Shown: piece after piece, positions 1 through 12,200 of the stretch
Numbering within the stretch: position 1 is the first letter of the stretch
Layout: each line of letters begins with the position of its first letter
NCBI RefSeq assembly: GCF_945859685.1
Contig: NC_079148.1
Location: 117,958,156 to 118,022,155 of the forward strand
DNA from: Eupeodes corollae
Taxonomy: Eukaryota > Arthropoda > Insecta > Diptera > Syrphidae
Direction of reading: 5' to 3'
DNA: 64,000 nt
Notes under the pieces: model-generated
What the model saw: only the letters and a program-made list of their open reading frames with translations
Databases searched by the model: none
Told to the model about the DNA's origin: nothing
Made by a program: the position numbers and the translations under genes

Positions 1-1246
1 AGTTATTGTAATGGGTCCGAATTGTCGAATTGAAAATTTTGACATTTTTCGACGTTTCAAGGTCCCTAGAGTAGAAATAAAAGATTTTTAGAAAAATGTC
101 TGTGCGTGCGTGTGTACGTACGTTCGTACGTTTCTACGTCCGTACGTCCGTACGTCCGTACGTTCGTGAAGTTTTTTTCGTAGCTCAAGAACCAGAAGAG
201 ATATCGATTTCAAATAAATTTTGTTATACAGATAATAAGGCAAAAAGATGCAGAAAGGGCTCTCAAGAAAATTGCGTGGGTGGTTTTTTTACCATAGCAG
301 TTTAAAAAAAGGTGAAAATTTTGGGTAACCCTAAATATCTTACGAACCAAAAACGCTAGACTCTTGAATTAAATTTAATATAATATATTGTAACGTGATA
401 CAAAACAGGTATATTTTTTGAAAAAAATCAATATAACGGTGTTTTTTATAAATCAAAAAAACTAAAAAAAAATTTGTAACCTCCAAAATTTTACGACTGA
501 AATATGATTTCATCTCTAAAACAATTTTGTGCAACGACGAATAATGTTTTTGACATCTGATAAAATTTTGAGAAAAATCTAATTAACAGTTTTTTTTACA
601 AAAAAATAAAAACCGAACAAAAAATTAACAAAACTTGGTAAAAAACTATTTTCGACTCAAATATCTTTTAAAAACTTTGAGATAATAGCTTCTAACTAAT
701 TTTTTCTTTTGTTTTCAACAGTAGGACAAATTTTGAGAAAAATCGAATTTACAGTTTTTTTTACAAAAAAATAAAAACCTAAAAAATAAATGTATAAAAG
801 TTGGTAAAAATTGATTTTCGACTAAAATATCTTTTCAAAAATTTTAAATATTGGCTTCAAAATGATTTTATCTTATAAGAAATATTGTTTTCAACATTTG
901 GTAAAATTTTTAAAAAATTCGAATTGACAGTTTTTTTACAAAAAATAAAACTCTAAAAAAACAATACTAAAACTTGGTAAAAATTTACTTTCGGCTCAAA
1001 TAGCTTTTCAAAAATTTAAAATATTGGCTTCAAACTTATTTTATTTCACAGAAAATATTGTTTCCAATATTCAGTAATTTTTATATAAAAATCCAACAGT
1101 CCGTTTTTTCATAAAAAAATAAAATCTACAAAAAATAGTACGCAAATTTGGTAAAAATTGATACGAGTACATATAGACAAACTTTTAAGCAAGACAAATC
1201 GACAGACGGGATGGGAAGTTATCAGTGTGGGCCGCATCCCAGCCTC
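1..1246 (+). repeat. Family A interspersed element, copy A1 (cut by the window edge)
   Basis: Copy of a repeat family that recurs at least eight times here in both orientations. The head has a run rich in ACGT/CCGT tetramers (about 100-170). It is followed by a block containing GAACCAGAAGAGATATCGAT, then about four diverged tandem monomers of roughly 165-176 bp. Each monomer contains GAATTGACAG, a T-run, and TTCGACTCAAATATC-like words. The tail (about 1190-1246) carries ATGGGAAGTTATCAGTGTGG and a GGGATG...CATCCC inverted repeat. No long open frame is present; short frames through the ACGT run are not coding. Superfamily unassigned. The structure (termini plus central tandem repeats) suggests a non-autonomous DNA or Helitron-like element. 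Confidence 0.7.
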
Positions 1247-1986
1247 TTTTATTAATTATATTATGTTGTAACGGAATACCAAACAAATATATTAAAAAAA
1301 GTCCAATTGACGGTTTTTTTATAAATCAAAAAATAAAACTGAACAAAAAACGAAAATTTTACGAATAAAAAATTATTTTATCACCAAAACTAATGGCTCC
1401 CTGAAATTACGCCATAGGAAATCACGGCAAAAAAATAAAATGGAAAAAAACGCCAAAAATTCTCCATACAATTTTTTGGCTTTTTTTCCTAGGAAAAAGA
1501 ACCTAAAGAGTTTGGTGTTAATTCCGGATTTTTTGGCTATTTTTTCCGAAAATTTCTTGGCGTTTTTTCCTTTTAGAATAATGAAAAAAGGCCAAACAAT
1601 TTTTGTTTTTAAAAACCGCCAAAAATTTGCTTTTGGACTTTTTTTCCAATCAAAAAAGGAAAAAACGACCAAAAATAAACTTTTTAGTTTTTTCCAAATC
1701 TTAAAGCAAAAAACGCCACAAAACAAACTTTTTGACTTTTTTTCCTAATCGAATAAGGAAAAAAAGCCAGAAAATTAACCGTTTGTTCTTCCAAATCAAA
1801 AACAAAAAAGTACATGTTTGTCGAATGTGTTCATATAGTATACAAAATTATATAACGGCAAATAACAGTATTTTACATGTTTTTCACGAATTTTGAAGAG
1901 CATATTTTGTTAAGTTTTTTAACGTCAGTAGTGATTGATAGTTTGTTGTTTCCCTACCGTTAGTAGAAGAGCATTTTGATAAAGCG

Positions 1987-2247
1987 ATGGACAAAATGGA
2001 GAGTTTTGATTATGAAATTATAAGTGGTAAACAAAAAAATAGCAAACTTTTGTACGTAACAGAACAAAAACAAATACACAAAAAAAATGTGTGTATAAAA
2101 AAGATGTTCTTTACATTTGTTATATTAACAATTGTGGTGCTAAAATGAAAGTAAAAAGTGATGGATTGTGTGTAAAAGCAAAGAACTTCGTTGACCAATG
2201 TCCGTGTTGTCGGGAAAATGTGGCAGATGTCCTTCAAGTTTACATTT
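1987..2247 (+). pseudogene. FLYWCH-like zinc-finger remnant of a transposase
   Basis: Reading from ATG 1987 gives 53 codons beginning MDKMESFDYEIISG and including KLLYVTEQKQIHKKN, then a stop. One frame shift near 2120 continues as TCYINNCGAKMKVKSDGLC and onward to a stop at 2247. The spacing of aromatic, Cys-x4-Cys and later Cys residues resembles the FLYWCH-type domain found at the N-terminus of Mutator-like transposases. There is no DDE domain, so the piece cannot be an autonomous transposase. Family recognition is by pattern only; the frameshift and the poor His motif make it a pseudogene or a very diverged domain. Confidence 0.4.
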
Positions 2248-2340
2248 AATACCTATACAAAAATTGACAAATTGAAATAAACAAATGTATAAGAAAATGT
2301 GTTCTACAAAACAAATGCACAAGTACCTATGATATAATCA

Positions 2341-2435
2341 ACGGCGGGGGAGGCAGCGCGTACGCGTCACGTTCGCCGTTGCGGCGCGACGCGCGCGCGT
2401 GTTGCACCGCGCCGCTCCATGTTACGTCGTACGTT
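2341..2435. other. GC-rich, CpG-dense island inside the foldback element
   Basis: About 95 bp of runs such as GCGCGACGCGCGCGCGTG, surrounded by DNA that is otherwise strongly AT-rich. It sits between the zinc-finger remnant and the right arm. No start codon or open frame of note. It could be a promoter-like or recombination-prone segment of the element; the function is not evident. Confidence 0.6.
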
Positions 2436-3826
2436 CAGATTCTTTTATAGACTTTTTGGGCTTTAATTCCAAATTAATTTTGGAAATTAAGCCAGAAAAA
2501 GCTTTGTTCATTTTTTAAAGGCTAAATTTCCAATACTAATTTGGAAATTACACCAAAAAGTTCTTATTTTTTTGGCGTTTTTTCCATTTTAGTATTTTGG
2601 CTCTTTTTCCAAAAGTTTGGCGTAATTTCCACACTTTTTGGCTTTTTTTCCTTTCTCTTTTTGGTCGCTTTTTCCTATTTTTTTACGCCAAAATTGTTTG
2701 GGCTTTTTTTCCAAAACAGTTTTTGGCGTAATTTCCTATGGCGTAATTTCATGGAGCCAAACTAATGTTTTTAACATCTGGTAAAGTTTTGACAAAATAG
2801 AATTGACAGTTTTTTTTTATAAAAAATAAAAACCTAAAAAAACATTACTCAAAGTTGGTCAAAATTGAATTTCGACTTAAATATCTTTTCAAAAATTTGA
2901 GATTATGGCTTGCAACTATTTTTAACTTATAAGAAATATTGTTAGCAACATTCAGAAAATTTTGAGAAAAATCGAATTGGCAGTTTTCTTACAAAAAAAA
3001 AAAAACCTAAACAAAAAAATCAATTAATTGGTAAAAATTGAAAAATTTTCGGCTCAAATATCCTTTCAAAACTTTGAGATATTGGCTTAAAACTACATTT
3101 ATCTTTTAAAATATATTATTGTCAACATTTAGTACAATTTTAGAAAAATAGAATTGACAGTTTTTTTTATGAAAAATAAAAACCTAAAAAAACATTACTC
3201 AAAGTCAAAATTGAATTTCGACTCAAATATCTTTTCAAAAATTTAAGATTATGGCTTGTAACTAACTTTTACTTATAAGAAATATTGTTTTTAATATTCA
3301 ATTAAATTTTGATAAAAATCGAATTGACAGTTTTTCTTACAAAAATAAAAACCTAAAAAAAACTATATTAAAACTTAGTAAAAATCTACTTTCGACTCAA
3401 ATAGCTCTTCAATCTTTTTATTATTTATTTCACAGAAAATATTGTTTTCTATATTTAGTAGTTTTTTATAAAAATCCACAGTTTTCATAAAAAAATAAAA
3501 CCTACAAAAAATAGTACTCAAATTTGGTAGAAATGTATGTTCTTTGATATCTCTCAAATTAATTTCATTCATCCAATTTGTAAAAATTTAAGAAATGCTT
3601 CTTAAATTGGTAAAAATTTGTTTTCGACTAAAAATCTATTCAACAAATCTAGATTTTCAAACTTAACTATTTCTTTATGTGAAAAATATTGTTGGTAATT
3701 TTAAATGTTTTAAGAATAATTCAACTAACAACTTTTTTAACCCAACACGAAAACCTACAAGCTTTTGAGCAAGACCAATCGACAGACGTGATGGGATGTT
3801 ATCAGTGTGGGTCGCATCCCATTCTC

Positions 3827-6083
3827 CTTTTTTATTCTTTTGGCCCAATCCAGGGTTATGTTATATCTTATGACAAATTGTCTATTTTTGTTATTTCAGT
3901 TTTGATTCGTGGATTTTTTGAAAAAGAAAATATATTACAATATTCAGGATACAAATTACTAACAACCAAACAAAGCATGAAGTTTTCGCAGTTTTTCTGA
4001 TTATTTGACATCTTGGGTTTGGTGCGTGAGCAATATTATAAATAAGTAGCCAGAAAATGAGTAACACTGGATGCAATGTATGGTCTACTTCAAAAGTTAC
4101 GCGGCTTTAAATGATCATATTTTGTTATAAATTGTTGACACTATTTTGTATTGAAAGAAATTATGTGAAATGTTTGTCAAAAAAGGTAAAAAAGAATATT
4201 TTTATTTTCATCAACAAAAATAACTAAAACTTAAATCTTTTTGACAAGTAAATGCTGAGAAAATTGGATTTAGGCTTGAAGAAGATTTTTATTCCAAAAT
4301 GATACACATTTTTTTTTTAATAATCAACAAAATTTGTTTAAACATCTACTGCATTTTTATTTTCTTGAAGTGGCAACCGCGTCGGTCAATAATTTGTGGG
4401 AGTTACTATTTAAATTTAGAAATATGTATCTTTTTTCTTTAAACAAATATTTTAACAATAAACTCATTTAAAAATACTAATTATGAAGTTTGACAGCTTG
4501 GCAAAAAAACGTGAGTTTCTTTGGTTGACAATTTTAAATTTTCCATTAATTTCTGGACACCTTTAATAACAAGCAAGTTTATTCGATCCGTTCGTACATT
4601 TATCTTTTTTATTTATCTAATGATGTATCAAATAAATATCTATGACGTGCATATACGTAAATAGTAAGTTATTGAAAACAAAAATAAATAATAATATACG
4701 ATTTCATGACAATAGCTACTAGATATATCAAAATAATTTCAATTAATTTAATGGATTCAATTTTATGTATATTTCAAAATATGTAAATTGAAATTATTAT
4801 TTTTATGTGGTTTACCTCTAGTTATTTATTTTTAAGTATACATATATGTCTGTACACATACATAAATACACCTAATTTTCAATTGTGTTTTAAGTATAAA
4901 TTTAAATTTAAAAAGAAAAATAATTTAATTAAAATAATTATTATTACATAAATAATATATTAGTTATCAGCCAATATTACTTATGGCATAAAAAAGGAAG
5001 CTCTAATTTATTTTGCATTATTATTTTAGCTGCAACGATAGTTAAACGTTACATACATTGTAATAGCTACTCTTTAAACAAAACTCCCCTCATCCACACC
5101 CTACAACATAAGGATGAACATAGGTACATTTATGTAAATTCAGTTAGATATAGGTTGGTAAAATCAATGTTTAATTTACATAGGACATCAAAAATAGATC
5201 AGTGCTTAATTAACACAACTACGTATACATAACACTGTGTAACGTTGTTTAACGTAATAACAGAAGAAATTAGTATCATCGTAATAAAAAAAATAAACTC
5301 TTTACAAAAACTAGTACACCACATTAATTATCGACTAAATTCCACTGTCCTTTCTCCATCACTCAACTAAACAGATAGAGAGGGAAAGGCAAGGAACGCA
5401 TTATAGAGACAGGACTAACTAGGACACATAATTCTACATTTCTAGCTGTTTGATAAATAGGTCTCTGATGTGCGCGTCCGAACCAGGTTAGGGAGGCATT
5501 CATTCATCAGGTCTTTTCCCAAAGAGTAAATTAACTACTCGCTGCAAAAATGGATGATGCAGGTTTAGGCCTTCCCATATCCTGATTCTTCTGTTCTACA
5601 ATCCACCCCTACGCTTAAGAGAGTGCCTATTAGTACAGTGGATTTGTTCGTTAATATTGGCATATGTTATGTATGTATTGTGTATGCACGTAATAAGGAG
5701 GCTTGCATTTGAATATCCCGAACCTAGTCTCTCCGTTTGGGTTAATGCAAATATTTACTTTGCAAAAGCAAACCTACCGCAAATGATCTAATTAGCTTGT
5801 CGGAACACAGAATTTGAATTTGAATCAGAATTCAGAATCATTCATCACACACTATCACGGAATTAAACAATACATTTATCCTTTTATATTCGTACATCTG
5901 TTATGCTTATGTATGATGCAGGGCATATATGGTTATGTATAAAGGCATGTTTTAAAATCTAGGTCCTATTCCCTATTGGGTTAATTAGGTATACATTTCG
6001 TAATACTGCTTTTTTCTTGGCTTTAATTTTTTTCATGGATTCGTGTATTTTTTTAAACTTTTGATTTTTTTTCTATTCAACAG
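3827..6083. other. Intronic DNA upstream of the first visible dynein exon; no feature recognised
   Basis: AT-rich sequence with no convincing open frame, repeat structure or splice-flanked coding segment. It ends in a polypyrimidine tract and AG acceptor at 6082-6083. It is taken as intron because the exon at 6084 is internal and the earlier dynein exons are not seen in this window. Confidence 0.5.
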
Positions 6084-6294
6084 TATCGTGTAAATATACT
6101 CACTGAATGGAATTTACTTTGCATAACGAAAAATATTCCATGTACGGAAAAGTTTTTATTAGCTGGAACTTTGGGAAATCCAATGCAGATACGAGCTTGG
6201 TCGCTAGCTGGTCTACCAGCGGATAATTTTTCAGTGGAAAATGCAATTATAGTAACAAATGCCCATCGGTATCCTTTGATGATCGATCCACAGG
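6084..6294 (+). CDS. Dynein heavy chain exon a (AAA5 entry)
   Basis: Encodes residues 1-70 of the fragment. Hallmarks are SLAGLPADNFSVENAIIV and HRYPLMIDPQ, the start of the D5 ATP-binding-like region. Acceptor AG at 6082-6083; donor GTGAGT at 6295. Ends in phase 1. The junction codon becomes Val where many family members have Gly or Leu, a tolerated difference. Confidence 0.92.
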
Positions 6295-9200
6295 GTGAGT
6301 TAGAGTCTATATGAGTTTTGTTTATGTACCTATTATGTTTTAACAACTATTATTATTTTTACTTTAAACGGTTCGGTATATCCCTATACAATACCTCTTT
6401 ACTATGAATAGCAATTTTATATTTTCATAGGAAAAATTTAATTTGCTGTAAATTGTATACCTACGTGTGTTGTGTAGGTTATCATGTGAGGCTTTCAAAA
6501 TTTCTAAAGAAAATTGTAATGCAATACGCACAATCAAATTGATTTATAATTGATTTCGGTTAATTATTAATTCATCTAAGCGTTAAACAGTTTAGCTCGA
6601 GTGTCAAAGAAAGGGCAAAGTTCCTATATATGTACTTTAAGAGCTTTTCGCGGGAAATCTGTGTTGAAAGTTTTAAGAGAATTAAGCTAATACAATGGTA
6701 GGTTGACAATTCCTTTGAAAACCGTGTTGGCTTCATATTTTTACTTTTGACGATTTATCCATTCCTGGCGGTTTTTACAGAAATTAATTCTTTTTTATTA
6801 AAAATTGTCTAAAGGTAATTTTTGTACGAATATTTGACATATCCTTTGCATGTACTGTACATAGATCCCTTGCATACCTTAATCTCTCTAGCGCACATGA
6901 ATGAATGAGACTGTAAGTTGTAAGTCACTAGGTTCTGGTTTTCTATGAGCTGTTACGCCACCTATGGTCAGCATAATCGTTCTTATGAGAGGTACTGGAT
7001 AAATTTTATTCCACTGATTCAGTTAACACCTGTCCGGGTGTCGACAAAATTAAAAATCTGCCGAAAAACATCAAAGTAAAAGTGGACAGAAGAATCTGCA
7101 ACTTGGCGAATTACGGCATGACTAGTGCAGCCGTTACAAATAAAACTGACTTGAAAGCCAGGAATTATGGGGCCGTAGACAGTGGCTTGTGTTTAAAACA
7201 TGAAGATGTTGCAAATCGATTAATGCCATAAGTCTATGCGAATAAGCCAACAAAAATCAGCTTTATACATGACTTCGGTAAAATTCAGGCTCATTTACTC
7301 ATCAGAACAAATGGAAAGAAGACATTTCGTTCTTGGTTTTCTACAAAAATTATGTCTAAAGCAAAGTCGGGTTTGGACTCATTCCAGATTTTTTATGCTT
7401 GAGGGGAGTCCAAGCAAAAATACGTCTATTTCTACAAGGCATATGTCGTATTTTATTATATGCATAAATCCAAAATGACTTATGATGTTTAGGTATCGAA
7501 ATATTTTTTCATCAAGGGATCAAGAGTAGAAATGTGAATGCCGCAAAGCTTCAAAAAAAAATACTAATGAAGTATGGACAATCTGTCGGACTTTTCCTAT
7601 ACAAATTACTTTTGTTTCCATGTTTTTGGAAATTTCCTATTTTTATATATTGATACAAAGCTTATTTTTATGATTGATTCCATATTTTAAGACTACTGTC
7701 AAAAATTTCTTTTTTTATTTTACATGGTTTTCTAATAAGAATTTTAATTTTTTATTTTTGTCATTTTTTTAAAGTTTGACAAGCAAAATTTACGCTTTTA
7801 ATAAAAAAGTAACAAAAGAGCAAAAGTTTTCCGAAGAGATTATCACAGTTAGCAACAGCGATCTTCTAATTTACTCCTTAAAGGGCCCGTATTGGTCATG
7901 GATAATTTCATGATTCTTAAAAAAAAATTATGTTCTTTTCTTTTGTTAATTTTAAAATATAACCTTTTATTGAAAACCCTATATATTTTATTTTGGATTT
8001 TTATGGAATAAAATTTTAGAAGTAGAGAAAATTTTAATTGTTTCAAATTTTCGTCTTTTTCAATAAAGCCGTCTCTCTACAAACTGAATTTTTGAATTTA
8101 ATTTCAATTACTACTTTTTTCCTGGATTGAAAGCCTAACAGCATCATTGCCTAAACTAGATCCGTTGAATATTTATTTTCATATAATATAACTACAAAAA
8201 AGTCCATCAATATACTATTTATCTTTTATTAAGTGTTGTCTGCCGTTAATGTATTCACTTCCGTTTCCATTTTAAAATAGCAATATCGACATCCTCACAT
8301 AATTCCACCCCAATATTATAATATCTCATTTTATTTGCTCAACTTCGGGAATAACAACCTCATCCCTAAGTCCCCCAACTCCCTCCATCGAATCCAAGCA
8401 TCGTCATCGGCACGGCATTGCCATCCGCCATCGTATCGGTCGGTCGCTTGGCGTCGCGTCGTCATCACATTTCAATTTTAATTTATTTATCGTTTTATAC
8501 TCGCGGCTTAATTTATCTGTCAACCACGTGTCCTATTAGCTCACTCAGACTCACACCAAAAATTATTATTATTATTATTATTATTATTATACTTTGTCTC
8601 TTTCTAACTTTTTGTATATTTTGTATTTATATGAAACAGTTCAAGCCAACAAGTGGATAAAAAATATGGAAAAGGATAACGATCTAAAAGTGATTAAACA
8701 GAGCGACTACAATTACATGCGCGTTATTGAGTTGGCCATCAGTTATGGTAATCCGGTGCTGATTGAGAATGTTGGTAAGATATCCTTTTTTTTCATATAA
8801 TATTTTAATTTTACATTATTTTTTGTTGCTGTATATAGAGATACTTTGATAGGTCTAATAACAATAATAATTATTATTAATTTTTGTATACTCGTATAAA
8901 TTATATTTGTGACGGTAGAATGATGTGTTGGGGGCCCAGGCCCATCATCGCAGGCAGGAATATTCATGAGATTGGATTTAATTTTGTGTTTCTTTTTGTT
9001 TTTATGATATTTTTATTTATGAGTTGATAAGTTGGCAATTAGCATTTTTATTGAATAATTTTTTTTCCATTTCTTCTCGAGCAATATACAAACATAAAAG
9101 TAAATGCAAAATAAAGAGGGATATTGTATCTCAATTTTTGACAAATTAAATAGATAATACTGGCAAAAGATTAATTTATTCAGCCAATACTATAATGAGG

Positions 9201-12200
9201 AAAGGCAGTCCGCAAAAATAGGGGAAACAATGAGTATTGGTAGCTGTTTTTCTTTGAAAAACTTTTAGTTTAAGTTTTCGGGACTTTATTGCTTTGAATT
9301 TGTGAACAAAATTGCATAATGTACAGAATTAAAGGTCATAACGTTATAGACGAAAATTACGTCTGGTGTCGTTAAAAATTCATTTTTAAGCTTTAGTTTC
9401 TGAGTTTATAGCTTTTGAATATAAATTTCTTTGGCAACAAATGGGAGCACATTAAACCCCCATGAATATTGAAAAATGTTTTCGAAAAAATTAACATACA
9501 AATTTTGTTTTGCATTCAAACTAAAAATTCATAAAATTCATTAAATGTATGCACTAAGCGCATATAAAAATCCTCTTGCCATCCGCACCACCATTCATAA
9601 AATTGCTCGTTTATTTTGTTTTATGATCTAATTAATTTTATTTTTATTATAAAAATAAACATTCTTCTTCACTCACCTCACATCTGTGGGATGATCTTTA
9701 TAACTACTTCCTTATTAACAAAAAATGTAGACCTTATAAAAACTAGTTCCTACTTTCAAGTAGTATAGTAAATATATTGATGTTCTTAACATTTTAAACA
9801 AATAGAAAAATAAAAGATACTCATTGCAAACACGAAAAATAAATACAGTGCTGACCTTAACAATCACCAAAACATTAATTACAACCCAACAACTAATTGT
9901 TATTTTATTCTGACAACAATCTAAAATGGGCCTACGCCATCATCATCTTCAACTTCAAGACTTATGATGAAAAATATAGGTATCGTTGGCTGTCAGTATA
10001 AATGTACGCTGGTATATCTATCTGCCCGCATTGAATTGTTTTTAGTTTAATGATCACATTGAGGAAGGAGGAAAACATCTGGACCATCATCATCATCTTC
10101 ATAATCATGAAATCAAATATCAAGTTGAAAAGTTGAAGTTGAAGCTCATTAGAAAATCATACAAAACGTCACGCGAGCAATATTCTCATTCAGATTCAGT
10201 CATTCATTAGAAAAACTTGATTTGAATGCTCGAACTCTCGAAATGAAGACCTGTGAACGACCGACCGACGAACGACTGACACGACGATGATGAGACGCAA
10301 CACGACGACAACACTTTTTGAGCCATGAATAAATTTGAATTAACAATTATTATATTATCATGTCTTTTGGTATAATTAAAATTATAAATGAACAAGAAAA
10401 TAAAATCTGACGGAAAGATATTTTAACGAACGGTATCTACAGAAAAAATACACAACCGAATTTACATACATAGATTTGGATTTAATTTGATATCTAATTT
10501 AATGGATCTTCTAATATTATTCTATTTTTTTTTCTGTTCTATCTATAACATACATAATAGATATGAATCTTTTGAAAGCTTAAGTAAAGTGTCAATCTAA
10601 ACTTACATATACGAGTAGCTACATCTAGTCTTTTTGTTTCCAAATATGGTAATATACGTATTCTATAATTCGCTCGATATTTTTTATTTAAGAGTTACAT
10701 ATTTTTAGCATAATTAAAGACACGTTTTTAGAATTAATTTATAAAGAACTTTTTAAATCTTTTGGTCAGAAACAACTGCGACATAATTTTATAAATTAAA
10801 TTAAATATGGAATATATATATTTTTTTTTTAAATAAAATAATAGTTTTTTTTTGTAAATGTTTATTTGTAGGTATGTGTAAAATTTGAATTCAAAAGTCT
10901 TTTGAGAATAAACATAAATATATAAAACAAACTTATTTATCTTCTCGAAAACTACTCCACCCAAAAGTTTTACGAATAAAATTCAGTTGATTCTTGACTT
11001 GAAAAGAATGTTTTAATATAGGAAGAAGTACTCAACGAAATAGCTTTTAAGTTAGAATCGTATTTGTTTCATGTTAGAGACTTGGACTTATTAACTTCCC
11101 ATAGGAAGTCATTGTCGAATAAAAAAATGTTCACATTTCTCTATGTGTCAAGTATCTAACAACCTAAATAAAAGGTTCTATGAGAGATGTTCGGAAACCT
11201 TTTTGACGGACATGTCTCAAAACTTTCAGAGATATCAAAACCGTTTTGATATATTCTCTACAGATAAAAACTCCAAAATACGCAAAAAGGACTTTCAAAT
11301 AATGTAAGTGGGTGTTTTTTTACTGGATATAGTAATTAAAATAAAATGGAAAATTTGACTCATCCTAAATATCTCTTGGTGTACTGACGCTTGTAACTTC
11401 AATTAAATTTTATAATCTGCTTGTACATTGTGAAATTATACCAAACAAAAATATTTTTAATACATCCAAAATAAGTCCTTGTTACTAGTAACGTTTTTAC
11501 AAAAATCAAAGTGTCTTTATTTTACCAAAAATAAAACTAAAAAAGAGGCTGGGATGCGACCCACACTGATAACTTCCCATCCCGTCTGTCGATTTGTCTT
11601 GCTTAAAAGTTTGTCTATATGTATTTTTACCAAATTTGCGCACTATTTTTTGTAGATTTTATTTTTTATGAAAAAACGGACTGTTGGATTTGTATATAAA
11701 AATTACTGAATATTGAAAACAATATTTTCCTGAAATAAAATAAGTTTGAAGCCAATATTTTTAATTATTGAAAAGCTATTTGAGCCGAAAGTAAATTTTT
11801 ACCAAGTTTTAGTAGGTATTGTTTTTTTAGAGTTTTATTTTTTGTAAAAAAACTGTCAATTCGAATTTTTTAAAAATTTTACCAAATGTTAAAAACAATA
11901 TTTCTTATAATATGAAATTAGTTTGATGCCAATATTTAAAATATTTGAAGAGATATTTGAGTCGAAAATCAATTTTTAAAAACTTTTATACATTTTCTTC
12001 AGGTTTTTATTTTTTGTAAGAAAACTGTCAATTCGATTTTTCTCAAAATTTGACTAATGTTAAAAACAATATTTCTTATAAGAAAAAATTAGTAAGAACC
12101 TATTATCTTAAAGTTTTTAAAAGATATTTGAGTGGGAAATCAATTTTTATCAATTTTTGCAAACTTTTATTAATATTTTTTGTAAAAAAAACTGTCAATT

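Larger units (their letters stand above)
1395..2758. mobile_element. Foldback / Mutator-like (Phantom-type?) DNA element
   Basis: A 1364-bp insertion with inverted ends: it begins GGCTCCCTGAAATTACGCC (1395) and ends in the reverse complement of nearly the same word (2740-2758). The 8-bp direct repeat AAACTAAT flanks it at 1387-1394 and 2759-2766 (9 bp if the next G is counted). Both arms (about 1395-1790 and 2440-2758) are built from short degenerate units around GGC..TTTTTTCC in inverted orientation, the layout of foldback elements. The centre holds a zinc-finger-like coding remnant (1987-2247) and a GC-rich island (2341-2435). Target-site length and long repeat-built arms fit Foldback or Mutator-like elements; assignment to Phantom is an inference. 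Confidence 0.72.
1247..3826 (+). repeat. Family A copy A2, interrupted by a foldback element
   Basis: Second plus-oriented copy directly following A1. It starts at a point equivalent to about base 375 of A1, so its head is missing. Its body is 1247-1394 joined to 2759-3826, split by the insertion at 1395-2758. It contains further diverged monomers of about 170 bp and ends in the same tail as A1 (3770-3826). Confidence 0.65.

Noticed and set aside
96..305. 69-residue frame through the ACGT-rich head of family A
   Set aside because: Repetitive Val-Arg peptide generated by the tetramer run; not conserved in other copies, which have different run lengths.
1373..1748. Overlapping open frames on both strands in the foldback arm
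   Set aside because: Phe/Lys-rich translation of repeated GGC..TTTTTTCC units; a low-complexity artefact of the arm repeats.
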